From the NCBI RefSeq assembly GCF_004116455.1, contig NZ_PDJU01000004.1, positions 1-64,000 of the forward strand: a stretch of DNA of 64,000 nt. Direction: 5' to 3'. The first letter of the stretch is position 1. Each line of letters starts with the position of its first letter. Positions 27,015 through 35,451 of this stretch are shown one piece after another. This stretch comes from Arcobacter sp. F155 (GTDB lineage Bacteria > Campylobacterota > Campylobacteria > Campylobacterales > Arcobacteraceae). Both the position numbers and the translations under genes were made by a program. A model generated the notes under the pieces. It was not told the DNA's origin and searched no databases. It was given only the letters and a program-made list of their open reading frames with translations.

Positions 27015-27935
27015 ATGGAAATTAGTTTATCAGGAACAGTATTTAAATCATATGAAGTAGATACAAAAAATAGAACAAGAGAAGAACTTTCAGAAGAGAG
27101 TCTTTCTTTCGATAAGACTTTAACAAAAACAAATGAATCAGAAAATATTACTTATCAAACAACTAATGAAAATGAAAATACTACAAATATAGTATTTACT
27201 GACCCTACTAATGGAAAGCATGTTCAAGTTGCTTTAGATAATTCAACAATTGATAGACTTAAAAGAAATTTTTCTGAAGATGATTTTTTTCAAAGAGAAA
27301 ATGGTGATATAAGACTTAATTCAAAAGCAGAAGCTTTTGTATCTGGTTGGTTTGCAGATATTGCATATAAAAGAGAATTCTTATCATCTGATGTAAATAA
27401 TGATGGAAAACTTACCGAAGAAGAATATCTTAATACTAAGAATAATTTTGGAATTGAGGGTATTGATACTTTTTCAAAAAAAGGTATTTCAACACATGAA
27501 TCAGTATATAGTGCATATGTTCAATCAAAAGACATTGATTCATTTATGTATAGAACAGGAACAGAAGTAAACTCTTTAGATGATGAATTAAATTATACTT
27601 TAAATATTGACAAAGATTTCGATGGAAAAATTTCTTTAGAAGAATCATATAAAGGAGAGGGAACTATTGAGGAAAAAGTAAAAAACAATATAAAAGAATA
27701 TTATTCAAATCCAGAAAATATGATTAAAGGTGAGTTGTCAAATTTTTTTAATGATGCAATTAACTTTTTAATTGACACTTTAGAAAAAGAAAAAAAATAT
27801 GATAAAAACGGCAATATTGAGATAGATAAAAAACAGTGGGAAGAAATACAGAAAAGGCATAATATCTTAATTACAGAGAGTTTAAAACAAGATTTTGAGA
27901 GAAAGAGAGAAAAAATTGAAGATATTTATGCATAG
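27015..27935 (+). CDS. EF-hand calcium-binding protein
   Basis: A 306-residue acidic protein with no signal peptide. Two good EF-hand loops are visible: DVNNDGKLTEEEY (near 124-136) and DKDFDGKISLEES (near 197-209). A degenerate third (YDKNGNIEIDKKQW) lies near 259-272. The N-terminal 60 residues are polar and Thr/Asn/Glu-rich. It lies between the putative C39 substrate and the barrel gene and overlaps the latter by 8 bp. It may be a calcium-sensing or secreted member of the cluster, but nothing shows how it would leave the cytoplasm. Confidence 0.72.
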   Translation: MEISLSGTVFKSYEVDTKNRTREELSEESLSFDKTLTKTNESENITYQTTNENENTTNIVFTDPTNGKHVQVALDNSTIDRLKRNFSEDDFFQRENGDIRLNSKAEAFVSGWFADIAYKREFLSSDVNNDGKLTEEEYLNTKNNFGIEGIDTFSKKGISTHESVYSAYVQSKDIDSFMYRTGTEVNSLDDELNYTLNIDKDFDGKISLEESYKGEGTIEEKVKNNIKEYYSNPENMIKGELSNFFNDAINFLIDTLEKEKKYDKNGNIEIDKKQWEEIQKRHNILITESLKQDFERKREKIEDIYA

Positions 27936-28791
27936 AAATATAATAAAACTATTATTACTTATAGGAATATTGAATATACAGATTTTTGCATCTGATGCAA
28001 TAACAGTGGATAGTCTTTTTAAAAAAAAAGATGATTTTAGATTAATTACAAGTATTGATACTATTAATTCAGATGGTACAAGAAGGTTTTCTTCTTATCC
28101 TAATTTACTTAGTTACGATGATGGGACTATTATAACTGAATCAAAAAAAGTCTTTTTTGGTCAAACTCTTTTATATAGTTACAGTTCATCTCTTGATTTA
28201 TTTTTATCTTATAATTTAAGTTATGAAAATTTAGATTTAATTGAATCCAATAAAATTAAAAATGAAACAGACTTTGATTTTGATAGTTTATGGATTGGAG
28301 GAAGTTATAATTTTGATAAAAAAATAGCAGGCTTTAGACAATCTTTATCTTTTCAAACATCTTTAACTCAAAAAACCAAATATCAAAATGAAGAAGATAA
28401 TTATAGCTTAAAAAGTTACAATATAAAGTATAGTTTAAAAAGCTTTTCTGACCCCTTAATTTCAACATTTTATTTAGGTACCACTCAAAACTTGGATAGA
28501 AATATAAATGATATTGAATTAGAACTTCCTAATTCATATTCTGTTGGATTAGATTTATTCTTAATATTAAACCCTGACGTATCATTAAACCTTAATTTTG
28601 AACAAAACTATCAAACTGAAATGAAAGAAGATGGGATGAAAGTTAATAGTTCTACTATCTTATCCACTATGGGCTTTGGAATAACATATAATATAAATGA
28701 AGCAAATGCAATTACAATTAATGCAGGCATTGGTACTAGTACTAATGCTCCAGATAGTAGATTATCACTTTCATTATGGCACAAATTTTAG
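27928..28791 (+). CDS. Outer-membrane beta-barrel protein of C39 cluster (FapF-like)
   Basis: A 287-residue protein with a signal peptide (MHRNIIKLLLLIGILNIQIFAS). Amphipathic strands alternate throughout, and the last residues RLSLSLWHKF end in an aromatic residue, as outer-membrane barrels do. The phrase NAPDSRLSLSL near the end resembles barrel 'transporter' proteins encoded beside exported C39 peptidases. The frame opens further upstream (27895), but the ATG at 27928 gives the signal peptide. It overlaps the EF-hand gene by 8 bp and the C39 gene by 16 bp, a tightly coupled trio. A role as export pore for the processed small protein is inferred by analogy with FapF. Confidence 0.72.
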   Translation: MHRNIIKLLLLIGILNIQIFASDAITVDSLFKKKDDFRLITSIDTINSDGTRRFSSYPNLLSYDDGTIITESKKVFFGQTLLYSYSSSLDLFLSYNLSYENLDLIESNKIKNETDFDFDSLWIGGSYNFDKKIAGFRQSLSFQTSLTQKTKYQNEEDNYSLKSYNIKYSLKSFSDPLISTFYLGTTQNLDRNINDIELELPNSYSVGLDLFLILNPDVSLNLNFEQNYQTEMKEDGMKVNSSTILSTMGFGITYNINEANAITINAGIGTSTNAPDSRLSLSLWHKF

Positions 28792-29321
28792 TACTACTTT
28801 GTTTTTTTAACTTATATTTATATGCAGATTTTAATGTTGAATCATTAATAGAATTAAAATATAAAGATGTGACAAAACAAACATTTGAAGAAAGTTGTGG
28901 AGCAAGTTCTCTTTCAACTTTATTCAATCTTTATGGTATTCAATTAAGTGAAAAGATTTTATTAGAACAATTAAAGACTACTAATGTCGTAAATTTTCTT
29001 GATTTACAAAAAATTGCATATAAGAATAGTTTTCATGCAAAAGGGTATAAAATAAATAAAAATGTTTTTGAAAAAATAAAAGTGCCAGTTATTGCACGAA
29101 TTATAAGAAAAATGGGATATCCTCATTTTGTGGTTGTTCAAAACTTTAGTAAAAAGAGTGTACTTGTTTTAGATCCTAATGCAGGTAAATTCATAGTTTC
29201 AAAAGAATATTTTTATTCATTATGGATTGAGAAGGATTCAAATTATATACTACTAGTTTTACCAAAAGATAAAAACATTAAATTAAAAAAAATAAATAGC
29301 TTTAAGGAAAAATATTTATAA
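28776..29321 (+). CDS. Exported C39-family cysteine peptidase (FapD-like)
   Basis: A 181-residue protein with signal peptide (MAQILVLLCFFNLYLYA) and a single C39 peptidase domain. The catalytic set is complete: Gln35 (oxyanion), Cys41 in ESCGASSL, His117 in GYPHFVVV and Asp133 in VLDPNAG. Most C39 domains are fused to ABC exporters and cut double-glycine leaders in the cytoplasm. This one is free-standing and addressed to the periplasm, as FapD of the Pseudomonas amyloid system is thought to be. It should process the double-glycine protein at 26579. It overlaps the barrel gene by 16 bp. Confidence 0.85.
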   Translation: MAQILVLLCFFNLYLYADFNVESLIELKYKDVTKQTFEESCGASSLSTLFNLYGIQLSEKILLEQLKTTNVVNFLDLQKIAYKNSFHAKGYKINKNVFEKIKVPVIARIIRKMGYPHFVVVQNFSKKSVLVLDPNAGKFIVSKEYFYSLWIEKDSNYILLVLPKDKNIKLKKINSFKEKYL

Positions 29322-29352
29322 TAAAATTTTATATAAAGACTAACTAAATTAG

Positions 29353-29445
29353 TTACTTTACACATTCGAAGATATAGTTTTTATCATTATTACAATAATA
29401 GCAGGCGAGAACACAATTGTCTTTAGTATTAAAAACCTTGCTCAT
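29353..29445 (-). CDS. Possible tiny cysteine-rich peptide
   Basis: A 30-codon frame whose ATG overlaps the end of the Hcp-type gene (19 bp upstream of its stop, other frame). The product has four cysteines in C-x5-C-x2-C form plus one near the end (DNCVLACYYC ... FECVK). It could be a true downstream peptide or a broken-off Hcp repeat. Length gives no statistical support. Confidence 0.2.
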   Translation of the reverse strand: MSKVFNTKDNCVLACYYCNNDKNYIFECVK

Positions 29446-30103
29446 TTAATATTTTATAATTCTTACAACCACTGCTGTTCCCCAAATTACACCCCCTTCC
29501 AAAATATTCTTTTGCTAAGTATATATCAGGCTTAGAAGCATCCCCATTGTTATAATACATAAACCCAACATCAATGCAAGACTGTTGAGCAATAGCTTTA
29601 TCAAATTTATTATTAGTCTTCATATTACACATAGTGTTAAAAATTTGTGTTGCTAGTAGTTTATTTTGTTTGACAATATTACCATCTCTATAAGCATATC
29701 CAATAAATTGACAACCTGTATAGTCATTATGATCACATGCTTGTTTAGAAAATTGCATAAACTTTTGGTTGTCTTGTCTAACACCCTCACCCTTATAATA
29801 CATCCAAGCTAAAGTATCGCATTTTTTATTTGTTCTTTGACAAACTTTTGAATAAAGCTCAGCAGCTTTTCTTTTATTAATTTTTATACCTTCACCATTT
29901 CTATTCATATATGCTAACCTAGTGCAGGCATCATAATTATTTTTATTGCACGCTTGTTCATAAATTTTAGCTGCTTGTAAAAAATTACCTTTTTTTTGCT
30001 CCCTATATCCTTCATCAATTAAACTAGCATTTATATTAGTACAAAATATATATAATATGAATATTAGTTTTATTCTAATAAATTTATTCAGTTTCTTCTT
30101 CAT
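29429..30103 (-). CDS. Secreted Hcp-type Sel1-repeat protein
   Basis: A 224-residue protein with a signal peptide (residues 1-26) and five or six Sel1-like repeats. Each carries paired cysteines (ACNKNNYDACTRLAYMNRNG is typical), the pattern of the Helicobacter cysteine-rich (Hcp) proteins, in which each helix pair is locked by a disulfide. Those proteins are exported, and some bind penicillin-like molecules or act on host cells; no such role can be read here. It is convergent with the C39 gene and close to its end. Confidence 0.82.
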   Translation of the reverse strand: MKKKLNKFIRIKLIFILYIFCTNINASLIDEGYREQKKGNFLQAAKIYEQACNKNNYDACTRLAYMNRNGEGIKINKRKAAELYSKVCQRTNKKCDTLAWMYYKGEGVRQDNQKFMQFSKQACDHNDYTGCQFIGYAYRDGNIVKQNKLLATQIFNTMCNMKTNNKFDKAIAQQSCIDVGFMYYNNGDASKPDIYLAKEYFGRGCNLGNSSGCKNYKILNEQGF

Positions 30104-30223
30104 ATAAGTTTTCCTTGACTTTATAATTATAATATTTATTTTAAGTTTTATAAGCTTTATATTGAGTATTAAGTTAATGTATTTAGATTCTAAAAATCAC
30201 CTTTATTTTTAAATTAAGAAAAG

Positions 30224-31714
30224 CTATGCACAAATAGTTAAAAAAGTAAATGATATAAAATACACTAACAATGTTTTATTCCAATATTTAGAATATTGTT
30301 CAGTTTGTGTAGAAATGTATTTATTGTTTTTCTCTTTAAAGTTATCATACATTAGAAGTTCATTTAAATCACTCTTATCTAGTAAACTGATATACTGATT
30401 TTTTAGTTGTTCATACTGTTCAAATATTCTATCTTTTTTGTGAGATAATTCAAAAAGGATATATTTTTTATATAAATACATTGCAAATAAAACTGAAATT
30501 AAAAAAACATATACCTCAAAAGTAAAAATTGGAATAGTTGAAGTACTCCCTTTTATTAGTCTTAATAAAATCAAACTTAGAAATATAGTAGCTAGTGTGT
30601 AAAAGCTTGATTTAAAAGACTTTGAAAAATCATCTACTAAATTATCAAAACTATTTGAAATTGTAAATAATTTATCAGTAATTTTATTTTTTAAGTCTAT
30701 ATATTTTTTAATATTTTCTTTTAAATAAATATTATAATTTGATTTAATAGAAGAGTATATATCACCTTTAATATTCGTAAAGTCTTGATTTATTGTATGT
30801 AGAGATATAACGTTTCTAGCTAATCCTATTTTATCAATAAAGTTAGAGTTATCAAAAAATAAGTCATTATAACTTTGATAATAATCATTTAAGGATTTAG
30901 TATTTAATGACATAAAGTTATATTCATGCTTAATTGTTTTGTACCCAAACATTTTATAAGTTAGTTTATTTGAATCAAATTCACTTACATCAGAAAATAC
31001 TCTTAAAATAAGAGCAAGTGATAATCTTTCAAATAAATTTTTAAAATTCTGATTTGGAAAAGAATTATTAAAATAATGATAAAAATCTTCAGGAAGAAAC
31101 TTGATTGAGGCAGCATTCCCAAAATGACAGTTCTCATTGATTTTTTTTAGTTTATCAGCATTCTTCTTTTCAAAAACTACTAGCGGATCAAAATTTTGTG
31201 CACTTGCAAAATAAAAACTATTAGTTTTAACGAGAAAATTTTGTTCCGAAAAAATTTTGAATTTATTATTATGTTTTTCAAAAAGTTCAAATATAAAACT
31301 AATATTACTGGTGTTATTTAAAAACTCAATAAAATTATCTAAAAAGTAGATAGTTGTGTATTCATTAGAAACCTTACTTATAATTATTTCTAAATTTCCT
31401 TCTTTATCCGATCTATCAAATTGATAGTTGAATTTAGAAACTTCTTCTAATGTGTTAAAGGATTCTAGTGTCTCTACATTATCATTAATATTAATTTTAA
31501 TAGTATCAATATGATCTTTTAAGCTAAATACCGCTGAAAATAAATGCTTATATATATCAGAATTAATATTTATTAAAAACTGTTCTATTGAGAGCAGTCT
31601 AATCTTAATTTTACACTCATCAAAGTCTTCTGAAATATTTAATTCTTTAAATAAATCTTTTTCTTTACAAGAATCAAGATAGTTCTTAAGAATTTGACTA
31701 TCTATTGAATTCAT
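30224..31714 (-). CDS. Membrane protein paired with NdpA-like gene
   Basis: About 496 residues, family not recognised. The first 370 residues are soluble and polar. Two close hydrophobic helices follow (FYTLATIFLSLILLRLI and FEVYVFLISVLFAMYLY), then a charged coil and a last C-terminal helix (TLLVYFISFTFLTI). The frame extends to 31759, but the ATG at 31714 lies inside the end of the upstream gene with GGATACA before it, giving a 17-bp coupled overlap. Cytosolic sensor plus membrane anchor, encoded with a DNA-binding-like partner, is a common plan for phage-defence effectors; that role is a guess. Confidence 0.65.
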   Translation of the reverse strand: MNSIDSQILKNYLDSCKEKDLFKELNISEDFDECKIKIRLLSIEQFLININSDIYKHLFSAVFSLKDHIDTIKININDNVETLESFNTLEEVSKFNYQFDRSDKEGNLEIIISKVSNEYTTIYFLDNFIEFLNNTSNISFIFELFEKHNNKFKIFSEQNFLVKTNSFYFASAQNFDPLVVFEKKNADKLKKINENCHFGNAASIKFLPEDFYHYFNNSFPNQNFKNLFERLSLALILRVFSDVSEFDSNKLTYKMFGYKTIKHEYNFMSLNTKSLNDYYQSYNDLFFDNSNFIDKIGLARNVISLHTINQDFTNIKGDIYSSIKSNYNIYLKENIKKYIDLKNKITDKLFTISNSFDNLVDDFSKSFKSSFYTLATIFLSLILLRLIKGSTSTIPIFTFEVYVFLISVLFAMYLYKKYILFELSHKKDRIFEQYEQLKNQYISLLDKSDLNELLMYDNFKEKNNKYISTQTEQYSKYWNKTLLVYFISFTFLTICA

Positions 31715-32792
31715 TGTATCCATCTTCAGAATAAATCTTAATATGCTTACCTTTTGCATCTATATCTGAAACAATTTTATTTCTCAAGTTTTCAACTTCA
31801 TCATCGATACTTAAACTAATAGCATTATCAAGCTTTATAATTTTTTTCATTCTACTTTTGATAGTTTTTTTATCAATTGCAAAACTTCCATCAAAAATTA
31901 TATTATCTTTAATTTTATTTAACTTTTTAATTTCATCATTGATTTTTTTGATCTCATCAGACTTTTCTGTATCAGTTTTAAACTTATCAAAGTAATCTAG
32001 TGTTGAGCCATCTCCAACTATAGTATCTATTGCAGAATTAAATGTAAAAGAAGGAGAACTTTTCATATATGAGATCAAGCTATTTCTGCAACTATAGTAA
32101 TCTAATTTATTATCTTTATAAAATTTATCTTTTAAATATGCATCAATTTTATTAAAAGCACGATCAGTATTTTCTTTATCAGTATTTTTTGCATCAAGCT
32201 CTAAGAATTCTTTCCACCAAAATGTTGCAGCTAGAGACATTTTTGATTTTGTACTATCTGTTATAAATGCTTTATTCTCTATAGTTTGATTTGATATTTT
32301 ATTATCAATAATAGGAACTATAACTGTTTTTAGCATGTGCTCTTTTTCAGGAGTTGCTTTTTCTTTTTTAAAATTAGTTTCCATTAAAACGTCTATAAAA
32401 TGTACTTTTGTTATAACAAAAAAGCTCTTAGCATCTTTTGTTGTAAAATAAGTAATAATTAAACCACCTTTTTGTACTTCTACATCCAAATGTTTTACTT
32501 TTTGTTGTGCTTCATATTCTTTGTTTACAAGTCGTTTAGCAATTTTTTCACAGTAGTCAAGCTTTATACTATCCTCTTCTTCTGATAATAAATTATTTGC
32601 ACATGTTATTATTTCAGTAGATTGACCTTTTTTTATAATATATTCTCTGAAATCATCATCAGAATTAATATTTACTAGATGTTCTTCTATATATCTTTTT
32701 ATATTGTTTTTTAAATCTTTAGAACTAGGTCTATCTATTAACTTATTCTCTGTATCTATACTAAAATAAGTTGAGAAATGAATATTTAACAT
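31698..32792 (-). CDS. NdpA/YejK-like nucleoid-associated protein
   Basis: A 364-residue protein with a faint but consistent likeness to the 37-kDa nucleoid-associated family. It has a mid-region strand pair (GGLIITYFTTKDAKSFFVITKV), a stretch KSKMSLAATFWWKEFLEL matching the conserved helix before the C-terminal domain, and a following basic region. Charged coils occur near 280-330. The gene is translationally coupled to the membrane protein downstream. Two small genes 150 bp upstream on the same strand probably belong to the same unit. The family match is from memory and only moderate. Confidence 0.55.
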   Translation of the reverse strand: MLNIHFSTYFSIDTENKLIDRPSSKDLKNNIKRYIEEHLVNINSDDDFREYIIKKGQSTEIITCANNLLSEEEDSIKLDYCEKIAKRLVNKEYEAQQKVKHLDVEVQKGGLIITYFTTKDAKSFFVITKVHFIDVLMETNFKKEKATPEKEHMLKTVIVPIIDNKISNQTIENKAFITDSTKSKMSLAATFWWKEFLELDAKNTDKENTDRAFNKIDAYLKDKFYKDNKLDYYSCRNSLISYMKSSPSFTFNSAIDTIVGDGSTLDYFDKFKTDTEKSDEIKKINDEIKKLNKIKDNIIFDGSFAIDKKTIKSRMKKIIKLDNAISLSIDDEVENLRNKIVSDIDAKGKHIKIYSEDGYNEFNR

Positions 32793-32942
32793 TGGTTACC
32801 TTTTGGAATTAGTTTAAAATTATATTATTTTATTCCTCTATGTAAGATAAAAGGTAATATTGGTAGAAAGTGCTTAAAAGGATGACTAATGTTTAGTATA
32901 AAGAAGAGGAGTAATGTCTCTACTCTTCTTTATGATGATAAA

Positions 32943-33161
32943 TTAGCTAGTGTGACATGTTGGGCAACAGTAATAACATCCATTAATCCTATTACTAGGC
33001 CATTTGCTTTTAGCATTAGTAACTGCTTCTTTGCAATTGTTATGATATCCAAGATCAATTTGATTTTCAGGATTTGGCATGAAAGAACAGCCTGTTGTTA
33101 CATTATGAATTTCATGGTCACCATTATTTTGTTGGTTTTTATTGATTACAAATTTTGGCAT
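32943..33161 (-). CDS. Small cysteine-containing protein, conserved island type
   Basis: 72 residues with no signal peptide. The protein has a conserved look (GDHEIHNVTTGCSFMPNP, then KWPSNRINGCYYCCPTCHTS) and a C-terminal C-x2-CC-x2-C-H group that could bind metal. Similar small proteins accompany DUF2188 proteins in genomic islands, as here: the DUF2188 gene ends 2 bp upstream. Function unknown. Confidence 0.7.
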   Translation of the reverse strand: MPKFVINKNQQNNGDHEIHNVTTGCSFMPNPENQIDLGYHNNCKEAVTNAKSKWPSNRINGCYYCCPTCHTS

Positions 33162-33163
33162 AC

Positions 33164-33382
33164 TTAACCTTTGATACTTCTAGGGTCATTCCCATAAGAG
33201 TTTTTTTCTCGGATTTGACCATTTCTACCATGCAATGTAAATTCAGCATTATTCTTTTTTGCTAATTCAATTCCATACTCTCTACATTCTGCTTGCGTAG
33301 AGCACACTTTTGATGCTCTTTCATTGCCCGCAACTTTTGCTTGCCATCCCTTTTCATGCTTTGAAACGGATACTCTACTCAT
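33164..33382 (-). CDS. DUF2188-type small protein
   Basis: 72 residues of the DUF2188 kind: VSKHEKGWQAKVAGNERASKVCSTQAE, then a helix and HGRNGQIREKNSYGNDP. In this family the HGRDG-like segment is characteristic. Such proteins are short, cytosolic and of unknown role, often in mobile islands. It opens the minus-strand block DUF2188 - cysteine protein - NdpA-like - membrane protein. Confidence 0.75.
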   Translation of the reverse strand: MSRVSVSKHEKGWQAKVAGNERASKVCSTQAECREYGIELAKKNNAEFTLHGRNGQIREKNSYGNDPRSIKG

Positions 33383-33886
33383 TTATAATCCTTTATCAAT
33401 GAGATGTTACTAATAGAGACGAAAGAAATATATATAAAGAGAAATAGCTTTCAAATTAATTTTATAAACTATTAACATTGTATACTTCTGAATAACTATC
33501 TATTTAGCACATTAAAAATTAAACGATGTGTCAACAATCTTAAATTTTATATATCAAATGCCAATTCTTATATAAAATTTAAGTACTGAGTAATTAGCAC
33601 TATAAACTAATAACTGCCAATTTTGATTATATAGTTTTAGTTGTTTTATGTCAAGCTTTTTAACAAAGTTATGTATAAAATATGTAAGGTTTGTTTTGAA
33701 GTTCTAAAGATATATATTAACTCAAGCATAACAAGTATTTCAGTAAATATATAATTTGAAACATTTATTCTACAATTAACTTCTATTAAATACACGGATA
33801 CTAAGATTATTAACAAAAATATCAATTTTAAAGCTAAAATATACAAACATTTTTGTTTAATCCTATTTTATACTATAGGAGAATAT
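33383..33886. other. Intergenic region, no gene seen
   Basis: 504 AT-rich bases between the divergent DUF2188 and recombinase genes, which must hold promoters for both. A 66-codon TTG frame on the minus strand lacks a ribosome-binding site. No strong palindrome, repeat or RNA gene was recognised. A TACTATAGGAGAATAT ribosome-binding stretch just before 33887 belongs to the recombinase gene. Confidence 0.5.
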
Positions 33887-34825
33887 ATGATAGTTAGTTC
33901 ATTAATAGAAGAGTTTATATTTCATTGTAAATTTGAAAGAAATCTTACTGCTAAAACAATAAAAGCTTATGAAAATGATTTTAAACAATTTAAAGAGTTT
34001 AAAGATATTTCTAGTTTAAATGTTATAGAAGTTGATAAAGTTTTATTAAAAGAGTACATTAGACATTTATATACTTTAGGTTTAAAACCAAAATCCATAA
34101 AAAGAAAAGTAGTTGTATTAAAAGGTTTATTTAACTATTTAGAGTTTGAAGAAATTATTGAGATAAATCCTTTTCGAAAAATGAGGATATCTATAAAGCA
34201 AGAGAAAACTCTTCCAAAAACAATAGAAATGAAAAATATTAGAAAGTTATTAAAATATGTGTATGAAATAAAACATAATATTAAAGATAAAAATAGCTTT
34301 AAATATAAATCAGTAGTTAGAGATATAGCAGTGTTAGAACTACTCTTCTCAACTGGTCTTAGAGTGTCGGAAGTGAGTAATTTAAAGTCTAGTTCAATCA
34401 ATATAGTTTCTGGATATATTAAAGTAATGGGTAAAGGGAATAAAGAAAGAACTATACATGTGTGTGAACAAGAGTCTAAAAACATTTTAAAAGAATATTT
34501 CTCTCTATTTAAAGAAGATATTCAGAATAAAGAATATTTTTTTATTAATAGGTTAAAAAAAAGGTTTTCTGAGCAGTCTATTTCTTTAATGATTAAAAAG
34601 TATCAAAATAAAGCAAAAATAGAACAACATCTGACTCCTCATATGTTTAGACATTCTTTTGCAACTATGCTCCTTGAAGAAGGAGTAGATATTAGATATA
34701 TTCAAGGAATGTTAGGCCATTCATCTATTTCAACAACTCAAATATATACACATATAGATAATAAAAAACAGAAGAAAATCTTAGCAACAAAACATCCAAG
34801 AAGAAATCTTATATTTTCTTCATAG
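33887..34825 (+). CDS. Tyrosine recombinase (Xer-like integrase)
   Basis: A 312-residue site-specific recombinase. The N-terminal SAM-like DNA-binding domain contains FERNLTAKTIKAYENDFKQF. The catalytic domain has the full set: Arg in STGLRVSE, Lys in GKGNKERTI, His-x-x-Arg in HMFRHSFA, His in LGHSSIST and the nucleophile Tyr in TTQIYTH. The size and motifs are Xer-like. It lies inside the Tn7-like element, so it is cargo or the leftover of a nested element and not needed for Tn7-type movement. An ACTAAG-GT-CTTAGT palindrome (34843-34856) lies just downstream and could be a core site. Confidence 0.88.
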   Translation: MIVSSLIEEFIFHCKFERNLTAKTIKAYENDFKQFKEFKDISSLNVIEVDKVLLKEYIRHLYTLGLKPKSIKRKVVVLKGLFNYLEFEEIIEINPFRKMRISIKQEKTLPKTIEMKNIRKLLKYVYEIKHNIKDKNSFKYKSVVRDIAVLELLFSTGLRVSEVSNLKSSSINIVSGYIKVMGKGNKERTIHVCEQESKNILKEYFSLFKEDIQNKEYFFINRLKKRFSEQSISLMIKKYQNKAKIEQHLTPHMFRHSFATMLLEEGVDIRYIQGMLGHSSISTTQIYTHIDNKKQKKILATKHPRRNLIFSS

Positions 34826-35010
34826 TTATATACTCTCATAGTACTAAGGTCTTAGTAGAGGCTTTAGTCTAAAAGAAGTAGGTCCATGCTCTTTGTCTTA
34901 AAGTAGTATCCTAAAATAGGAGAGATAACCTATATTGTCTTTTCTTTGTACAAGATAATAATATACTAAAAGAATATTATTATAAAAAAGTAGATATATT
35001 CAAAAAGAAA

Positions 35011-35451
35011 TTAATCCTTTAAAGAGCCGTTATAAATATACTCTTTTTTCCCTTTTCTGTAATATCCTGTTTTAACTTCTGTTAATTTAAAACCAAAATG
35101 AATAAAAATCTTATGGAATTCATGAAATCTCTCTTCTGGTACCGTAACAAAAGGTTTATCTGTACTTAGTTTATTTAATGCTCGTTTAAAAAGCTTAACT
35201 CCAATACCTCTATTTTGATATTCAGGAATAATTTTTATAGTACAAATTTTTTGTTCTTGTTTTTCTTTTTTAATAATTGCAATTCCTACAAGTGTATCTT
35301 CTCTGTACTCAGTAAGTATTTCCCTCGTATCATTAATGATTCCTGGAATAACTTTTGTAGAGTACCAAGTTTTAAAGTTTGGATAAAAAGATTCTATATC
35401 AACTAATAATCTCTCGTAGTTCTTGATTTGTGTGTGTGATTTTAGTGTCAT
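35011..35451 (-). CDS. GNAT-family N-acetyltransferase
   Basis: A 146-residue acetyltransferase with the acetyl-CoA motif IPEYQNRGIGVKLF (Q-x-x-G-x-G) near residues 78-91 and a preceding strand ICTIKII. The start codon directly follows the stop of the upstream membrane-protein gene (TAAATG), so it is the third gene of the ASCH - membrane protein - GNAT operon. Substrate unknown. Confidence 0.8.
   Translation of the reverse strand: MTLKSHTQIKNYERLLVDIESFYPNFKTWYSTKVIPGIINDTREILTEYREDTLVGIAIIKKEKQEQKICTIKIIPEYQNRGIGVKLFKRALNKLSTDKPFVTVPEERFHEFHKIFIHFGFKLTEVKTGYYRKGKKEYIYNGSLKD

Noticed and set aside
32889-33167. 92-codon frame on the plus strand
   Set aside because: It is the antisense of the 32943-33161 gene, whose product has a conserved cysteine pattern and operon context.
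33646-33846. 66-codon frame with hydrophobic product on the minus strand
   Set aside because: It starts with TTG, has no ribosome-binding site, and its composition is as expected for AT-rich non-coding DNA.
33887-34825. Tyrosine recombinase as the integrase that inserted the whole island
   Set aside because: The island ends are TGT/ACA with a 5-bp duplication and TnsB-type repeats, which fit Tn7-type transposition; no att-like direct repeats flank it.
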